Notes: generated by a model from the sequence alone, not told the origin. A DNA stretch of 64,000 nt from Streptomyces sp. NBC_00271 (GCF_036178845.1 NZ_CP108070.1:1-64000), one strand, 5' to 3'; positions 27,511-36,927 are shown, counted from the first letter of the stretch. Numbers and translations are program-made.

Positions 27511-28431
27511 TCAGTCTTCCGTGACGCGGATGATCGTCTTGCCCGGGGTGCGCTTGCCGGGGGCGAACGCGGCGGCTGCCTCGGCGAGGGGCCGCACAGC
27601 ACCGACGACCGGCTTGAGCCGGCCGTCCCTCAGCCGCGTGGCGAGGTCGGCGAGCCGGGCGCGGTCGGGTTCGACGACGAAGAAGACCGCCCGCCCGTCC
27701 TTGGGCTGGACCTTGGGCGGCATGACGATGGAGACGAGCGTGCCACCGGCCCGGACGAGGGCGGCCGAGCGGTCGAGGATGTCGCCGCCGATCACGTCGA
27801 ACACGACGTCGGCCTCGCCGGCGTCCTCCAGCTTCTCGGCCTGCAGGTCGATGAAGGTGTCGACGCCGAGTGCGAGTGCGCTGTCCCGGCCTGAGGCGCG
27901 GCCGGTGCCGATGACGCGGGCGCCGGCCTCCCGGGCGAGCTGTACCGCGATCGAGCCGACGCCGCCCGCGGCACCATGGATCAGAACGGTCTGGCCTGTG
28001 GTGAGGCGGCCGTGGTCGAACAGGCCCTGCCAGGCGGTCAGCCCCGAAATGGGCAGTGCGACGGCCACGGTGTGGTCGACGTCCGCCGGCAGCGGGGCGA
28101 GGTTGCGGGCCTCCACCGCGGTGTACTCGGCGAGAGTGCCGTCACGGGTCCAGTCGGCCAGGCCGAACACCCGCTGTCCGACACTCAGGCCGGTGGTGCC
28201 GTACCCCAGCTCCACGACGACACCGGACAGCTCGTGCCCGGGCACGCTCGGCGTCCGGTCACGGCCGGCGCGATCGGTCCACGTGGCGGGCCAGTCCAGC
28301 TCGCCAGGGGTGAAGCCGGCGGCGTGCACCCTCACGATGACGTCGTTCTCGGCCGCGTGAGGGTAGGGAATGTCCGTCAGGGACATCCCGGCAAGACCAG
28401 CGTCACGGTCTCGCACAGTGATGGCTTGCAT
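27511..28431 (-). CDS. NADP-dependent quinone oxidoreductase-like enzyme (MDR family)
   Basis: 306 residues from the ATG at 28431 (MQAITVRDRDAGLAGM). The GroES-like domain (AAGFTPGELDW, VPGHELSGVV) is followed by a Rossmann domain with HGAAGGVGSIAVQLA; the catalytic zinc-site Cys is absent, as in zeta-crystallin-type quinone reductases. Transcribed from just downstream of the SigJ-like gene, with an ECF41-type promoter at 28584-28610 in its leader. First gene of an oxidoreductase-cupin-CMD-SDR cluster. Confidence 0.85.
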   Translation of the reverse strand: MQAITVRDRDAGLAGMSLTDIPYPHAAENDVIVRVHAAGFTPGELDWPATWTDRAGRDRTPSVPGHELSGVVVELGYGTTGLSVGQRVFGLADWTRDGTLAEYTAVEARNLAPLPADVDHTVAVALPISGLTAWQGLFDHGRLTTGQTVLIHGAAGGVGSIAVQLAREAGARVIGTGRASGRDSALALGVDTFIDLQAEKLEDAGEADVVFDVIGGDILDRSAALVRAGGTLVSIVMPPKVQPKDGRAVFFVVEPDRARLADLATRLRDGRLKPVVGAVRPLAEAAAAFAPGKRTPGKTIIRVTED

Positions 28432-28583
28432 ACAGATCCTTACTGGGAGGGGCGACCCGAGCGCACAGCGCACTCACGCGCAGGGCTCATAGCGGCTGCA
28501 GATGGATGTATGCCGTGCCGCATGATCGATCTCACCTGCTCGCGCGTATTCCTTCGTCGCCCGTTGTGCGTTCTCAGCAGGGA

Positions 28584-28610
28584 GACGAGATAGCCCCTCC
28601 GCGTGTGACA
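28584..28610 (-). promoter_or_regulatory. ECF41-type promoter
   Basis: On the minus strand TGTCACA (28610-28604), a 16-base spacer and CGTC (28587-28584) match the known ECF41 -35/-10 consensus. It lies between the ECF41-like sigma gene and the quinone oxidoreductase gene, leaving a leader of about 150 bases. It predicts direct control of the downstream cluster by the adjacent sigma factor. Confidence 0.7.
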
Positions 28611-28612
28611 GC

Positions 28613-29503
28613 TCAGACGCGCACGAGTTTGTCGGGGTTCATGACCCTGCGGTACGCGGTGATCAGGCCGTCTGTGATCTGGACCGTGTCGACGGAGTAG
28701 ACCCGGCCTTCCCGGTGGAACACGAGGGCCAGCTCGCCGCCGACCTCGGCGAAGTCGATGCGGTCCGGGTGCCACTGGCGTCCCGTACGCACCATGACCT
28801 CGGCGACGCGCTCGCCGCCGTGAATGAGCTTGCGTGCCGCCAAGATCTTGCCGCCGCCGTCGGTGACATACACGGCGTCCGGATGCAGGAGCCTGACCAG
28901 GCCGACCAGGTCCCCGGCCTCGTAGGCGGCGCGGAAGACCGTGAGGACCCGTTCGCGCTCCGCCTTCGACGCCTGCGGCGTGGAGTGCTTCGCCTTGGCC
29001 ACCCGCCGTCGTGCCCGCGAGGCGAGCTGCCGGGCACCCGGCACGGAGACGTCCAGCACCTCGGCGATCCGGCCGAACCCAAGACCGAAGACATCGTGCA
29101 GGACGAAGGCCACCCGCTCCGGCGGACTCAGCTCCTCCATGATCAGGAGCATCGCCGAACTGACGGACTCGTCAACGAGTACCGGCTGCGACGCGTCCGG
29201 CCCTGTCAGCAGCGGCTCCGGCAGCCACGGCCCGACATAGGTCTCCCGGCGGACACGGGCGCTCTTGAGAATGTCGTACGACCGTCGCGCGGCCACCGTC
29301 ACCAGCCAGGCCCGCAGATCACCGATGTCCTGCAGATCCGCTCCGGCCGCCCGCAGCCACACGTCCTGGGTGACATCCTCGGCATCGGCCACAGTCCCCA
29401 GCAGCCGGTAGGCCACGCCGAAGACCGCGGGCCGGTGCGTCTCCCATTCGGCTCCGAGCTCGTCCTCCAGCTCAGACCCTCCGGGCCCGTCTCGGCCACC
29501 CAT
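28613..29503 (-). CDS. sigJ: ECF41-type sigma factor (SigJ-like)
   Basis: 296 residues, ATG after AGGAGG. Sigma region 2 (AYRLLGTVADAEDVTQDVWLR) and region 4 (LSPPERVAFVLHDVFGLGFGRIAEVLDVS) are followed by a SnoaL-like domain of ~100 residues. The ECF41 signature motifs DGGGK (in YVTDGGGKILAARK) and NPDKL (at the very C-terminus) are exact. ECF41 factors have no anti-sigma; the C-terminal domain controls activity. Their usual neighbours are carboxymuconolactone decarboxylases, oxidoreductases or epimerases, as here. Confidence 0.9.
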   Translation of the reverse strand: MGGRDGPGGSELEDELGAEWETHRPAVFGVAYRLLGTVADAEDVTQDVWLRAAGADLQDIGDLRAWLVTVAARRSYDILKSARVRRETYVGPWLPEPLLTGPDASQPVLVDESVSSAMLLIMEELSPPERVAFVLHDVFGLGFGRIAEVLDVSVPGARQLASRARRRVAKAKHSTPQASKAERERVLTVFRAAYEAGDLVGLVRLLHPDAVYVTDGGGKILAARKLIHGGERVAEVMVRTGRQWHPDRIDFAEVGGELALVFHREGRVYSVDTVQITDGLITAYRRVMNPDKLVRV

Positions 29504-29667
29504 ACAGATCGCAACCTCCTCCAGCTTGCGGATGCAGCGTAGCTATTTCGATCTCAGGATCTTCGAAGACAGCTCCGCGGAAGCGAGCCGACCCGCTCCG
29601 ACACGGCAGCCGTAAGTCCTGATCAAGCTGCTTCGGGGATGGTGTCGGCGTGGGACGTACGGCGTGC

Positions 29668-30942
29668 TCAGCAGCGGGACCGTTCGCTGCGAGGTCCGCT
29701 TTCCCAGCCCGTGCGTATCGGATCGCCGCTGGGCCTGCGAGCACGTGATCGTCCGGCGTGCAGGGCTGCACCCAAGGACAGCGCCCCGACGAAGCCGACG
29801 TACAGATAGCCCGTGGTCTCCAGCCCCCATGAGGGCGCCGCGAGCCCGGCCGCGAGGGCCGGAAGACTCAACGCCGCATAGCTGATCACGTAGACGGCCG
29901 AGAAGACCTCCGACCGCGACTTCGCGGTGGTGACCGCGCTGATGGCGCGGAGGTTGCCGTTGAACGTCAGGCCGACGCCCAGCCCCGCAATGACCGATCC
30001 GCCCACGTATATGGCCGGCGACGCAACAGCGATGGCCACCGCCAGTCCGGACGCACCCAGAGCCAGGAGAACCGCCCCCAGCAAGGTGGCGAGCCGTGCC
30101 GTATGCCGAACGGACCACAACCCGCCCACGCTGTTGGCCAGAAACAGCGCCGCGATGCTGAGCCCGCCCGCAGCGCCGGACCGCACATGCAGGACATTGC
30201 TCACCAGGGACGGAGTGAGCGCGAGGAACAGACCCGTGACGGACCACCCCGCGACCAGGGCGGGAACGGAGGCGAAGAACTCCGGCCGGGCTTCCCGAGG
30301 AACCCGGACGCTCGGTCGCAACGACGCAAGTCCCGTCGCGTGCGGGGCGAGGGTCTCTGGGATCGTGAGGACGACCGCGGCCAGAACGACGAAGGTCAGC
30401 ATCAGGACGGGAAAGACATACGCATCGGGGCGTGAGGTCGACTGAACCAGCAGCCCCACCACTCCGGCACCGGCGGCCATGCCGATACTCGTGCCCACCG
30501 CTGTCGTGGTGGGCCCCAGTTGCGGATGTCTCTTGGGTGAGAGCTCGACCAGTCCGGCGGCAAGAGCGCCCGTGGCCGTCCCCGTAGCGATGCCTTGCAC
30601 CACCCGGGCGATCAGGAGGGAGACGACGCCGTCGGCCGTCCAGAAGACCGCCGTGCTGGTCGCCGCCACCAGAAGGGCGGCGACCAGCACCGGGCGGCGA
30701 CCCAGCTGGTCGCTCAGCGATCCGACCGTCAGCAGGGCGCCGAGCAGACCCACGACATACACCGCGAAGATCACTGTCAGCATCGTGACCGACAGGCCCC
30801 AACGCTCCCGGTACAGCGGATAGATCGGTGACGGTGCGCTTGCCGTGGCCATCATCACCACAGTGGCGCAGGCCAGCACGGCGAAGGCCGCACCTCGCCC
30901 GAGACGACGCCCGTCGGGAGGGCCACTCACACGTCTCATCAC
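29668..30942 (-). CDS. MFS transporter
   Basis: 424 residues with about 12 hydrophobic helices. Family landmarks include the loop 2-3 motif GSLSDQLGRRPVLVAALL and RVVQGIATGTATGAL in helix 4. The C-terminus is Arg-rich and disordered. Probable drug or metabolite exporter of the DHA1/YfcJ kind; substrate unknown. It starts 18 bp after the HD-domain gene, suggesting one operon. Confidence 0.85.
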   Translation of the reverse strand: MMRRVSGPPDGRRLGRGAAFAVLACATVVMMATASAPSPIYPLYRERWGLSVTMLTVIFAVYVVGLLGALLTVGSLSDQLGRRPVLVAALLVAATSTAVFWTADGVVSLLIARVVQGIATGTATGALAAGLVELSPKRHPQLGPTTTAVGTSIGMAAGAGVVGLLVQSTSRPDAYVFPVLMLTFVVLAAVVLTIPETLAPHATGLASLRPSVRVPREARPEFFASVPALVAGWSVTGLFLALTPSLVSNVLHVRSGAAGGLSIAALFLANSVGGLWSVRHTARLATLLGAVLLALGASGLAVAIAVASPAIYVGGSVIAGLGVGLTFNGNLRAISAVTTAKSRSEVFSAVYVISYAALSLPALAAGLAAPSWGLETTGYLYVGFVGALSLGAALHAGRSRARRPSGDPIRTGWESGPRSERSRC

Positions 30943-30960
30943 GTTTTATGGCGCCTTTGA

Positions 30961-31599
30961 TCAGCTCGGCCACGGAGCGCCCATGATGCGCTCGACCGTG
31001 GTCGTGCGCTGGAAGCCGGGAATGAAATGCTCCAGCACATCCGAATTCACGGTTCCGTTCGTGGTCTCCGGGCGGTGCTTGAGTCCCTCGACGAAAGCCT
31101 GCAAAAACTCGTTCTTGAAGTCACCCCGCGGATGGACGGCGGTGATCTCGTCCACCTGGCTGCGATCCAGCTCGTTCAGGCCCAGGCCGAGCACGTCGGT
31201 CAGAACCCCCAGATTCGTGATAGCGATCTCCGGGCCCATCCGCCCGGGAATTCCCGGGGTCGTGTGCAGCGCGATCGCCGTCCACACCACGTCGGCAGCC
31301 CCGGCCGGGAAACCACGGTCGAGCATGAACTTACGTGCATGGTCGGCTCCATCGACCTCGAAGCGCTGCTCCACGTCGGAAAACGGCGTCAAGAGGCCCG
31401 TGTCGTGAAACATGGCGGACAGGTAGAGAAGCTCCGGGTCGGGCTCCAGGCCGAGCCTGTGAGCATGCATGGCGCCGAAGACGAAAACGCGCCGGGAGTG
31501 GTGGTAGAGGAGGGGGCTGGTCATCTCCTGCATGAGGCGGGTGGCCTCGGCGACCGCCGCCGTTTCAGGAATCTCTACCCCCGCGATGATCTCGCTCAT
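30961..31599 (-). CDS. HD-domain hydrolase, cyanamide hydratase-like
   Basis: 212 residues from the ATG at 31599 (AAGGAGCAGAGGTC upstream). Metal-binding residues typical of an HD domain are seen: SPLLYHHSRRVFVFG, then LLYLSAMFHDTGLLTPF with the HD pair, and later TAIALHTTPGI. The spacing resembles cyanamide hydratase/Ddi2-type HD proteins. It is divergent from the GlxA-like regulator and leads an operon with the MFS gene. Confidence 0.8.
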   Translation of the reverse strand: MSEIIAGVEIPETAAVAEATRLMQEMTSPLLYHHSRRVFVFGAMHAHRLGLEPDPELLYLSAMFHDTGLLTPFSDVEQRFEVDGADHARKFMLDRGFPAGAADVVWTAIALHTTPGIPGRMGPEIAITNLGVLTDVLGLGLNELDRSQVDEITAVHPRGDFKNEFLQAFVEGLKHRPETTNGTVNSDVLEHFIPGFQRTTTVERIMGAPWPS

Positions 31600-31736
31600 G
31601 ACCTCTGCTCCTTCCGATATCGGTGTGTTACGAATGGACGGTGCGTCCGTCTTCCACACTGCCAACCACCCGGCGTCCGGCGCTCCCTCGGTCCGGCCAT
31701 GAGTCACCCGAATCCGGACAGGCGGGCAGCGGGGTT

Positions 31737-32711
31737 GTGGGCTCCGCCACGCATCGGGTCGCGATCCTCGTCTATGACGGGGTCAAACTCCTGGACGTCG
31801 TCGGCCCCGCGGAGGTGTTCGGGGAAGCGAACCGGCTCGGTGCCGACTACAAGATCGTTCTGGTGTCGCCGACCGGTGCCGATGTCACCTCGTCCATCGG
31901 GATCCGGATCGCGGTCGACGCCGCCGCCACGGAGCCCGCTCCCGACACGTTCCTGGTGGCCGGCGCGGACATCTACCCGCGCACACCGGTCCCCCGTGAT
32001 CTGATCGAGGCCACGCGAACGCTGGCGGGCCGGGCCGGCCGGGTCGCGTCCATCTGCACCGGAGCATTCATCCTCGGCGCCGCCGGCCTCCTGGACGGCA
32101 AGCGCGCGACCACGCACTGGAAGGTCGCGCACGAGCTCGCCGCCCGCTGCCGGGCCAGCCGCGTCGAACCCGACGCGATCTACGTCCGTGACGGCACCAT
32201 CTACACCTCGGCGGGCGTGACCGCCGGCATCGACCTGGCACTGGCACTAGTCGAGGAGGATCACGGCCCTGATCTCACCCGCGACGTCGCCCGCGCCCTG
32301 GTGGTCTATCTGCAGCGTTCGGGCGGCCAGTCGCAGTTCTCCGCCCCACTGCAAGGACCGCCGCCCCGGTCTCCGGCCCTCCGTAAACTCACCGACTTGA
32401 TCACGGCGAATCCCGGGGGAAACCACTCACTCGGCGAACTCGCCAAGCACCTCAATGTGAGCCCTCGGCATCTCACTCGGCTCTTCCATGACGAGCTGTC
32501 CACGACGCCGGCCCGGTACGTGGAGATGATCCGGTTCGACATGGCGAAAGCTCTCCTCGACCAAGGGCATACCGCAACGCAGACGGCATCCCTTGCCGGA
32601 TTCCCGAATTACGAGAGCATGCGGAGAGTTTTCGTGAGGGAATTGTCGCTCAGCCCTGCCGCCCATCAGCGACGCTTCAGCACGGCGCGCCGAGCCGACG
32701 AGGGGCAGTAA
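31737..32711 (+). CDS. GlxA-family transcriptional regulator (DJ-1/PfpI plus AraC domains)
   Basis: 324 residues from the GTG at 31737; an ATG at 31623 is possible but its extension is not family-like. The N-terminal GATase1-like domain (VAILVYDGVKLLDVVGPAEVF, nucleophile-elbow ASICTGAFILG) is fused to a C-terminal AraC domain (NHSLGELAKHLNVSPRHLTRLFHDE...PARYVEMIRFDMAKALL). Such regulators usually control a divergent neighbour, here the HD-hydrolase/MFS operon. Confidence 0.85.
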   Translation: MGSATHRVAILVYDGVKLLDVVGPAEVFGEANRLGADYKIVLVSPTGADVTSSIGIRIAVDAAATEPAPDTFLVAGADIYPRTPVPRDLIEATRTLAGRAGRVASICTGAFILGAAGLLDGKRATTHWKVAHELAARCRASRVEPDAIYVRDGTIYTSAGVTAGIDLALALVEEDHGPDLTRDVARALVVYLQRSGGQSQFSAPLQGPPPRSPALRKLTDLITANPGGNHSLGELAKHLNVSPRHLTRLFHDELSTTPARYVEMIRFDMAKALLDQGHTATQTASLAGFPNYESMRRVFVRELSLSPAAHQRRFSTARRADEGQ

Positions 32712-32879
32712 GACGAAGCTGTCGCTGCGCGTTACAGACGGTTGCGCTGCCCGTGTGCGTTTTGTTCCACGACGGGTTCGTCCACCACATCCGCGACAGC
32801 ACAGCCTTCCCAGGCGGGCTCAGCGAGTACGAACTGGCCTGCTCACCAGAGCCCGCCCCGCGGGCCGACCTCGACCTGC

Positions 32880-33265
32880 CCGACCTCCCTGGCCACCAAC
32901 CTCTGCGCCATCGGAGCCATGGCACCGGACCGCATCGCTGTACGCCTCGAAGCTGCACGAGCAAGCGCGCGGCATGCGCCAGCGCGGAGCAGTCGGCGAG
33001 GTGTTCGGGGCTGTGGCGGGCATAGCGGGCGAGCGCGTCAGCGAGGCGTTGGAGGTCGGCGTCGATGTCCTCGCCGCGGCGTTCGATGAGGCCGTCGGTG
33101 TAGAGCACGAAGGTATCGCCGGGAGTGAAGGTCAGGTCGGCCTGGGGGCGGGGGACGTGTTTGGGGCGGGCGCCAGCGGAGGGTCGCTGCCCTGATTGAG
33201 CAAGTCGCAGGTGCCGTCTGGAGCGCCGGCAGGCTGTTCGACGCCCGGCATACTGCACACCACCG
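32880..33265 (-). pseudogene. SpoIIE/PP2C phosphatase fragment
   Basis: Minus-strand segments APDGTCDLLNQGSDPPLA and, in another frame, RPQADLTFTPGDTFVLYTDGLIERRGEDIDADLQRLADALARY match the distal half of SpoIIE-type phosphatases (VLYTDGLxERR). A frameshift near 33160 and missing ends show decay. It is not the same sequence as the intact phosphatase on the opposite strand just downstream. The surrounding 32712-32880 holds no supported gene. Confidence 0.65.
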
Positions 33266-33367
33266 ATCTGTTCACAAAGGTGAGGGATGTGCCGGTCGGC
33301 CCCCTCCCCGCGAGGGCGTCTCTCGCGCACCGCGGCCACTCACCAGGCCGGCATGATGGGAGCAGGG

Positions 33368-34513
33368 ATGAGCGTTGCGACAACCACGACTTCCGTGACC
33401 AGGGTCCTCAAAGTCTGGAGCCGGGCGGCGCTGCACCCGCTCTTCCTGGTCGTCCCCCTGGCCCTGATCGTCTCCATCCCGGCGGCCGACGCGTTCCTGC
33501 CTCCGGACATCCACCTCGCCCACCTCCTGGTCGTCGCCACGGCGGTGACCGCCATGGGCGCGGGCCCACGCCCCACGGCCCTGATCGGTGGCCTCGCGAT
33601 ACTCGCGCTGATCGCCGCGGGGGCGGAGCGTCGGACCCTGGGCACCGAGAGTGTGCTGGTCGAACTCGCTTCGCTCACCGTGCTCTCCGCCCTGCTGTTC
33701 GCCTTCACCCACCTGCGGGACCGGCATCAACGGGAACTGAGCAGAGCGCGCACCGTTTCCGACACCGCACAGCGGGTCGTCCTGCGCCCGCTCCCCCGGC
33801 GGGCCGGGCCGATGTCCCTCGCAGCGGAGTACCACAGCGCCGAGGCCGACACCTACCTAGGCGGCGACCTCTACGCCGCGGCCCGTACCTCCGACTCCAC
33901 CCGACTGATCATGGGCGACGTCCGGGGCAAGGGCCTCGCCTCGATCAGCGACACGGCGATCGTGCTGGGTGCCTTCCGCGCCGCGGCCCATCGGCAGATC
34001 CCGCTGACGGAGCTGGTCGCCTACCTCGAGGACGCCGTCCGCTGGGGCCTCGCGGAGTTCTCGGAATGCGAGCCCGACGCCGCCGAACGTTTCGTGACCG
34101 CCGTGGTGCTCGACATCCCGGACGACGAGCCGGTGGTGCACATGATCAGCTGCGGCCATCCGCCGCCCCTGCTGCTGCGCCGGGCGACCGGGACCGTCAC
34201 CGCGCTCCAGGTGAGCGAACCCGCCCCGCCGCTCGGCCTCGGCGCCATGTCCGACGACACGTATACGGTGGCGACCTTCCCCTTCCACGAGGGGGACAGG
34301 ATCCTGCTCTACACCGACGGCGTCACCGAGACCCGCGACGGCGCGGGCATCTTCTACCCGCTCGCCGAACGCCTCGCGAGGTGGGTCGACCACGCCCCCG
34401 GGCCGCTCCTGAAGCAGATCACCGCCGACCTGCGGGCCTATGCGGGCGGTCTACTCGACGACGACATGGCCATGATGATCGCCCAGCGCGGCCAGGCACC
34501 GGCGGCCGCCTGA
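33368..34513 (+). CDS. SpoIIE-family PP2C phosphatase with N-terminal membrane segments
   Basis: 381 residues from the ATG at 33368 (GGGAGCAGGG upstream). Three to four N-terminal membrane helices (LFLVVPLALIVSIPAADAF, LLVVATAVTAMGA, ALIGGLAILALIAAG, LASLTVLSALLFAF) precede a PP2C domain with GGDLYAA, GDVRGKGL, SCGHPPPLLL, LLYTDGVTETRDG and DDDMAMM, all metal-binding positions intact. Such RsbU-like phosphatases dephosphorylate anti-sigma-factor antagonists. No partner kinase is adjacent. Confidence 0.88.
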   Translation: MSVATTTTSVTRVLKVWSRAALHPLFLVVPLALIVSIPAADAFLPPDIHLAHLLVVATAVTAMGAGPRPTALIGGLAILALIAAGAERRTLGTESVLVELASLTVLSALLFAFTHLRDRHQRELSRARTVSDTAQRVVLRPLPRRAGPMSLAAEYHSAEADTYLGGDLYAAARTSDSTRLIMGDVRGKGLASISDTAIVLGAFRAAAHRQIPLTELVAYLEDAVRWGLAEFSECEPDAAERFVTAVVLDIPDDEPVVHMISCGHPPPLLLRRATGTVTALQVSEPAPPLGLGAMSDDTYTVATFPFHEGDRILLYTDGVTETRDGAGIFYPLAERLARWVDHAPGPLLKQITADLRAYAGGLLDDDMAMMIAQRGQAPAAA

Positions 34514-34529
34514 GCGGAGTCGGGAACGC

Positions 34530-34784
34530 TGCTGGGCCGGCGCCCCCGGACTACCCGGCGGGCCATGTCGGCGCGCAGTACGTGATCTGGACGGCGGACG
34601 GCCCAGACGACTTCCAGCGGTGCGAGCGCGTGCTCAGCGCCCGGTCCGGCCATGTGTACACAAGGCAGGCTGAGGGATTCACCTTCTCGAGGGCATGGAC
34701 CCCAGCGGTCTGCCGGTGCTGGTGGCCTATCCGGGGCCGGACGAGGTGGCACGGCTTGAGATCATCGCCCGCTACCACGTGTGA
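34530..34784 (+). pseudogene. Frameshifted fragment of unknown protein
   Basis: The plus strand reads GAQYVIWTADGPDDFQRCER then VLSARSGHVYTRQAEG; after a one-base shift near 34675 it continues IHLLEGMDPSGLPVLVAYPG and ends ARLEIIARYHV. Both halves look coding. No start is evident and the family is not recognised. Confidence 0.4.
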
Positions 34785-34826
34785 TGCCGAAAGAAGCGGA
34801 GTACCCAGCTCACCAGGAGGTTCCCC

Positions 34827-35189
34827 ATGGCACGCAAGAAGACCGTGCACGTCCGCAGGGTCTACGAGGCTCCGGAGCAGGCCGACGGCACCAGAGTGCT
34901 GGTCGACCGCATCTGGCCACGGGGAATGACCAAAGAGAAGGCCCATCTCGACGAGTGGTGCAAGCAGGTTGCCCCGTCCACGGAACTGCGCAAGTGGTAC
35001 AGCCACGACCCGGAACGCTTCACGGAGTTCAGCCATCGCTACCGGGCCGAACTCGAAGATCCCGAGCATGCAGACGCGCTGGCTCACCTGCGCGCCCTCG
35101 CCAAAGACCGGACTTTGACGCTCCTCACCGCGACCAAGCAGCCCGAGATCAGCGAAGCCGAGGTGCTGGCCGAGCTGCTCCGCGGGTAA
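34827..35189 (+). CDS. DUF488 family protein
   Basis: 120 residues, ATG behind CAGGAGG. The motifs RVYEAPEQADGTRVLVDRIWPRG, DEWCKQVAPSTELRKWYSHD and TLLTATKQ are diagnostic of the DUF488 family, small soluble proteins of unknown biochemical role. Complete and of usual family length. Confidence 0.9.
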   Translation: MARKKTVHVRRVYEAPEQADGTRVLVDRIWPRGMTKEKAHLDEWCKQVAPSTELRKWYSHDPERFTEFSHRYRAELEDPEHADALAHLRALAKDRTLTLLTATKQPEISEAEVLAELLRG

Positions 35190-35468
35190 CCACGGGGCGC
35201 CGCCCACGCTGACGTCGATCAGGAGGGTAGTGAGGCCGGTGTCACCGGATCAATGACGTTTCTCGGGGAGCGGCGTGATCAATGTCAGTGACTTTTGGGT
35301 TCTGGCACAGATCTTGGGGAGCGGTCGCGGAGGGTGACGGTGGCGTTCGAATGCAGGGGATGGTCACGACCCTGGGCCCGTCACCGCGCACCTCGACCAC
35401 CATGAGCCCTGTCCAACCTGGCACATACGCTGTCGCGACGGAACTGAGATCCTGAAGGTGGAGGCGGC
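35190..35468. other. Spacer without a gene
   Basis: About 280 bases. It includes two similar AT-richer patches (around GATCAATGACG at 35250 and GATCAATGTCAGTGAC at 35278) that may be remnants of an insertion-sequence end, but no transposase remains here. Confidence 0.3.
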
Positions 35469-35951
35469 ATGTCTTTGACGTGGCTGGAGACGGAGGGCGG
35501 CCCGTTCATCGTGGTTCCACGCACCGCGCTGGCGCACTGGTCGGGAACGGAGGGCGACTACGACCGGGCTTGCGAGGTGAGGGATTTCGTTGGAGTCCTC
35601 GCACTGCCTGACGGAGCTGAGGCGCTGGTCCTGGGGGACGAACCTCTCTCCACCGCCTACCTTCCTGAGTACCGAGTCCTCGTCCGCTGGTGCTATGCGG
35701 AGAGCGAGGATGGTGTCGCCGACTTCATCCGGGCTGGGCTTCCCACCGCCGAGTGGGAGGAAGGACCTGTACTGAGCACCACTGGCGAGCTCGTGATGTT
35801 CGATGCCGCCTACTTCGGCACCGAGGTCGGGACACTCACGGACAGCACCGCTCTCGAACTCGCCGCTGGCCGCTACCGGGTGGACTCGGCAAGCATCGAA
35901 CCCGACCAGCTGACGTCCTTTCGCGTCCACCGATTTGTCGAGCTGGCCTGA
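35469..35951 (+). CDS. Imm21-family immunity protein (orphan)
   Basis: 160 residues, ATG with GGAGG upstream. MSLTWLETEGGPFIVVPRTA, GDYDRACEVRDFVG, LVLGDEPLSTAYLPE and VRWCYAESED match Imm21 immunity proteins of polymorphic toxin systems, which neutralise a cognate toxin tip. No intact toxin gene is adjacent; the only toxin-related sequence in the window is the Rhs fragment at 25.2-25.6 kb. Likely a retained orphan immunity gene. Confidence 0.75.
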   Translation: MSLTWLETEGGPFIVVPRTALAHWSGTEGDYDRACEVRDFVGVLALPDGAEALVLGDEPLSTAYLPEYRVLVRWCYAESEDGVADFIRAGLPTAEWEEGPVLSTTGELVMFDAAYFGTEVGTLTDSTALELAAGRYRVDSASIEPDQLTSFRVHRFVELA

Positions 35952-35990
35952 CCCGACGTTGTAAAGATCCCGGGGCGTCGCTGCTGAGGG

Positions 35991-36420
35991 TCACTGAAGC
36001 AGGATCATCTTGCGTAGGAGTTCGAATCCGGCTCGCCCGTAGAGCTGCCTTTTGATCTTCTTGATGCGGTTCACGGCGCCTTCGATACTGCCGGAACTCC
36101 AGTCCAAGGTGAGGCCAGCTATCACGGCGTCGAGGTCCCGGAGCAGGTGGAGTGCGAAGCCGGTGAGGCCGGGCAGTTGGCTGGCGTCGACTGCGTCGAT
36201 CCAGGCAGGGAGCACCGCTCCGAGGCGGCTCGTGAGTATCTCGCCGAAGTCACGGACATGCCCGGCGGCCGTCTCCAGTTCGGGGCAGCGTGCCAGGACA
36301 TCCTTCAGGCCAGCCCGGTCTTCCTCGGTCAGGGTCGTGGGATGCCGGGTCAGCCAGCCGGTCACCTGTCGCACGTGGAAAACCGCGCTGACCGCTTGCG
36401 ACATCACCTTCGACAGAACG
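35991..36420 (-). pseudogene. ISL3-family transposase, C-terminal fragment
   Basis: AVFHVRQVTGWLTRHPTTLT and GFALHLLRDLDAVIAGLTLD followed by WSSGSIEGAVNRIKKIKRQL and YGRAGFELLRKMILLQ is the C-terminal part of ISL3-type DDE transposases, including the SxGxxEGxxxxIKxxKR block. The N-terminal ~350 residues are missing, so the element is dead. Confidence 0.75.
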
Positions 36421-36505
36421 AAGGCCACGTGCCCTCCTGTCGAGGGGCAGCCGTTGACCTTGTGGTGGGAGCCGGACGCGTCCGTCATCGAAGAGAGAGG
36501 ATTCC

Positions 36506-36830
36506 ATGGTGGCCGGTGAGAGGAATGGTGTGAGGTCAGGCGGGCTATCGCTGCTGGCGGACTTCAAACAGCTCAGCGCGCTGCCGTCTGCGCACAAGTG
36601 TGGCTACCAGCTGGAGGCGCTGCTGGAGCAGCGGTACAGGCGGGCGCACTTCCGCGTCGTCCGCAACGCGTCCATCGCGAAACCCCGGCAGACGGACCTG
36701 GTGGCCCGCTACGGGGATACCTGGTATTTGATCGAGGCCAAGTGGCACAGCGATCCCGCCGATATCGACATCTTCGACACGGTCCGGTCACGGATGGAGC
36801 GGGCCCTCCGTATACATGGGTGCTGGGAGT
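36506..36830 (+). pseudogene. Restriction endonuclease-like (Mrr-type PD-(D/E)XK) protein, 3'-truncated
   Basis: GYQLEALLEQRYRRAHFRVV, then KPRQTDLVARYGDTWYLIEAKWHSDP, shows the D...ExK nuclease core of Mrr-like enzymes. After ...SRMERALRI the frame stays open to 37018, but the remaining sequence is antisense to the AhpD-like gene and not family-like. The ancestral gene was cut near 36820 by whatever brought in the AhpD gene. Confidence 0.6.
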
Positions 36831-36927
36831 GTCCTGCATACCCAACGCCATCAACGCATCGGGGCGACCTCGAAGAACTCGTCCTGGGACGACAGCACTC
36901 GCATGCCCGCACGGACTACAAGCTGGT

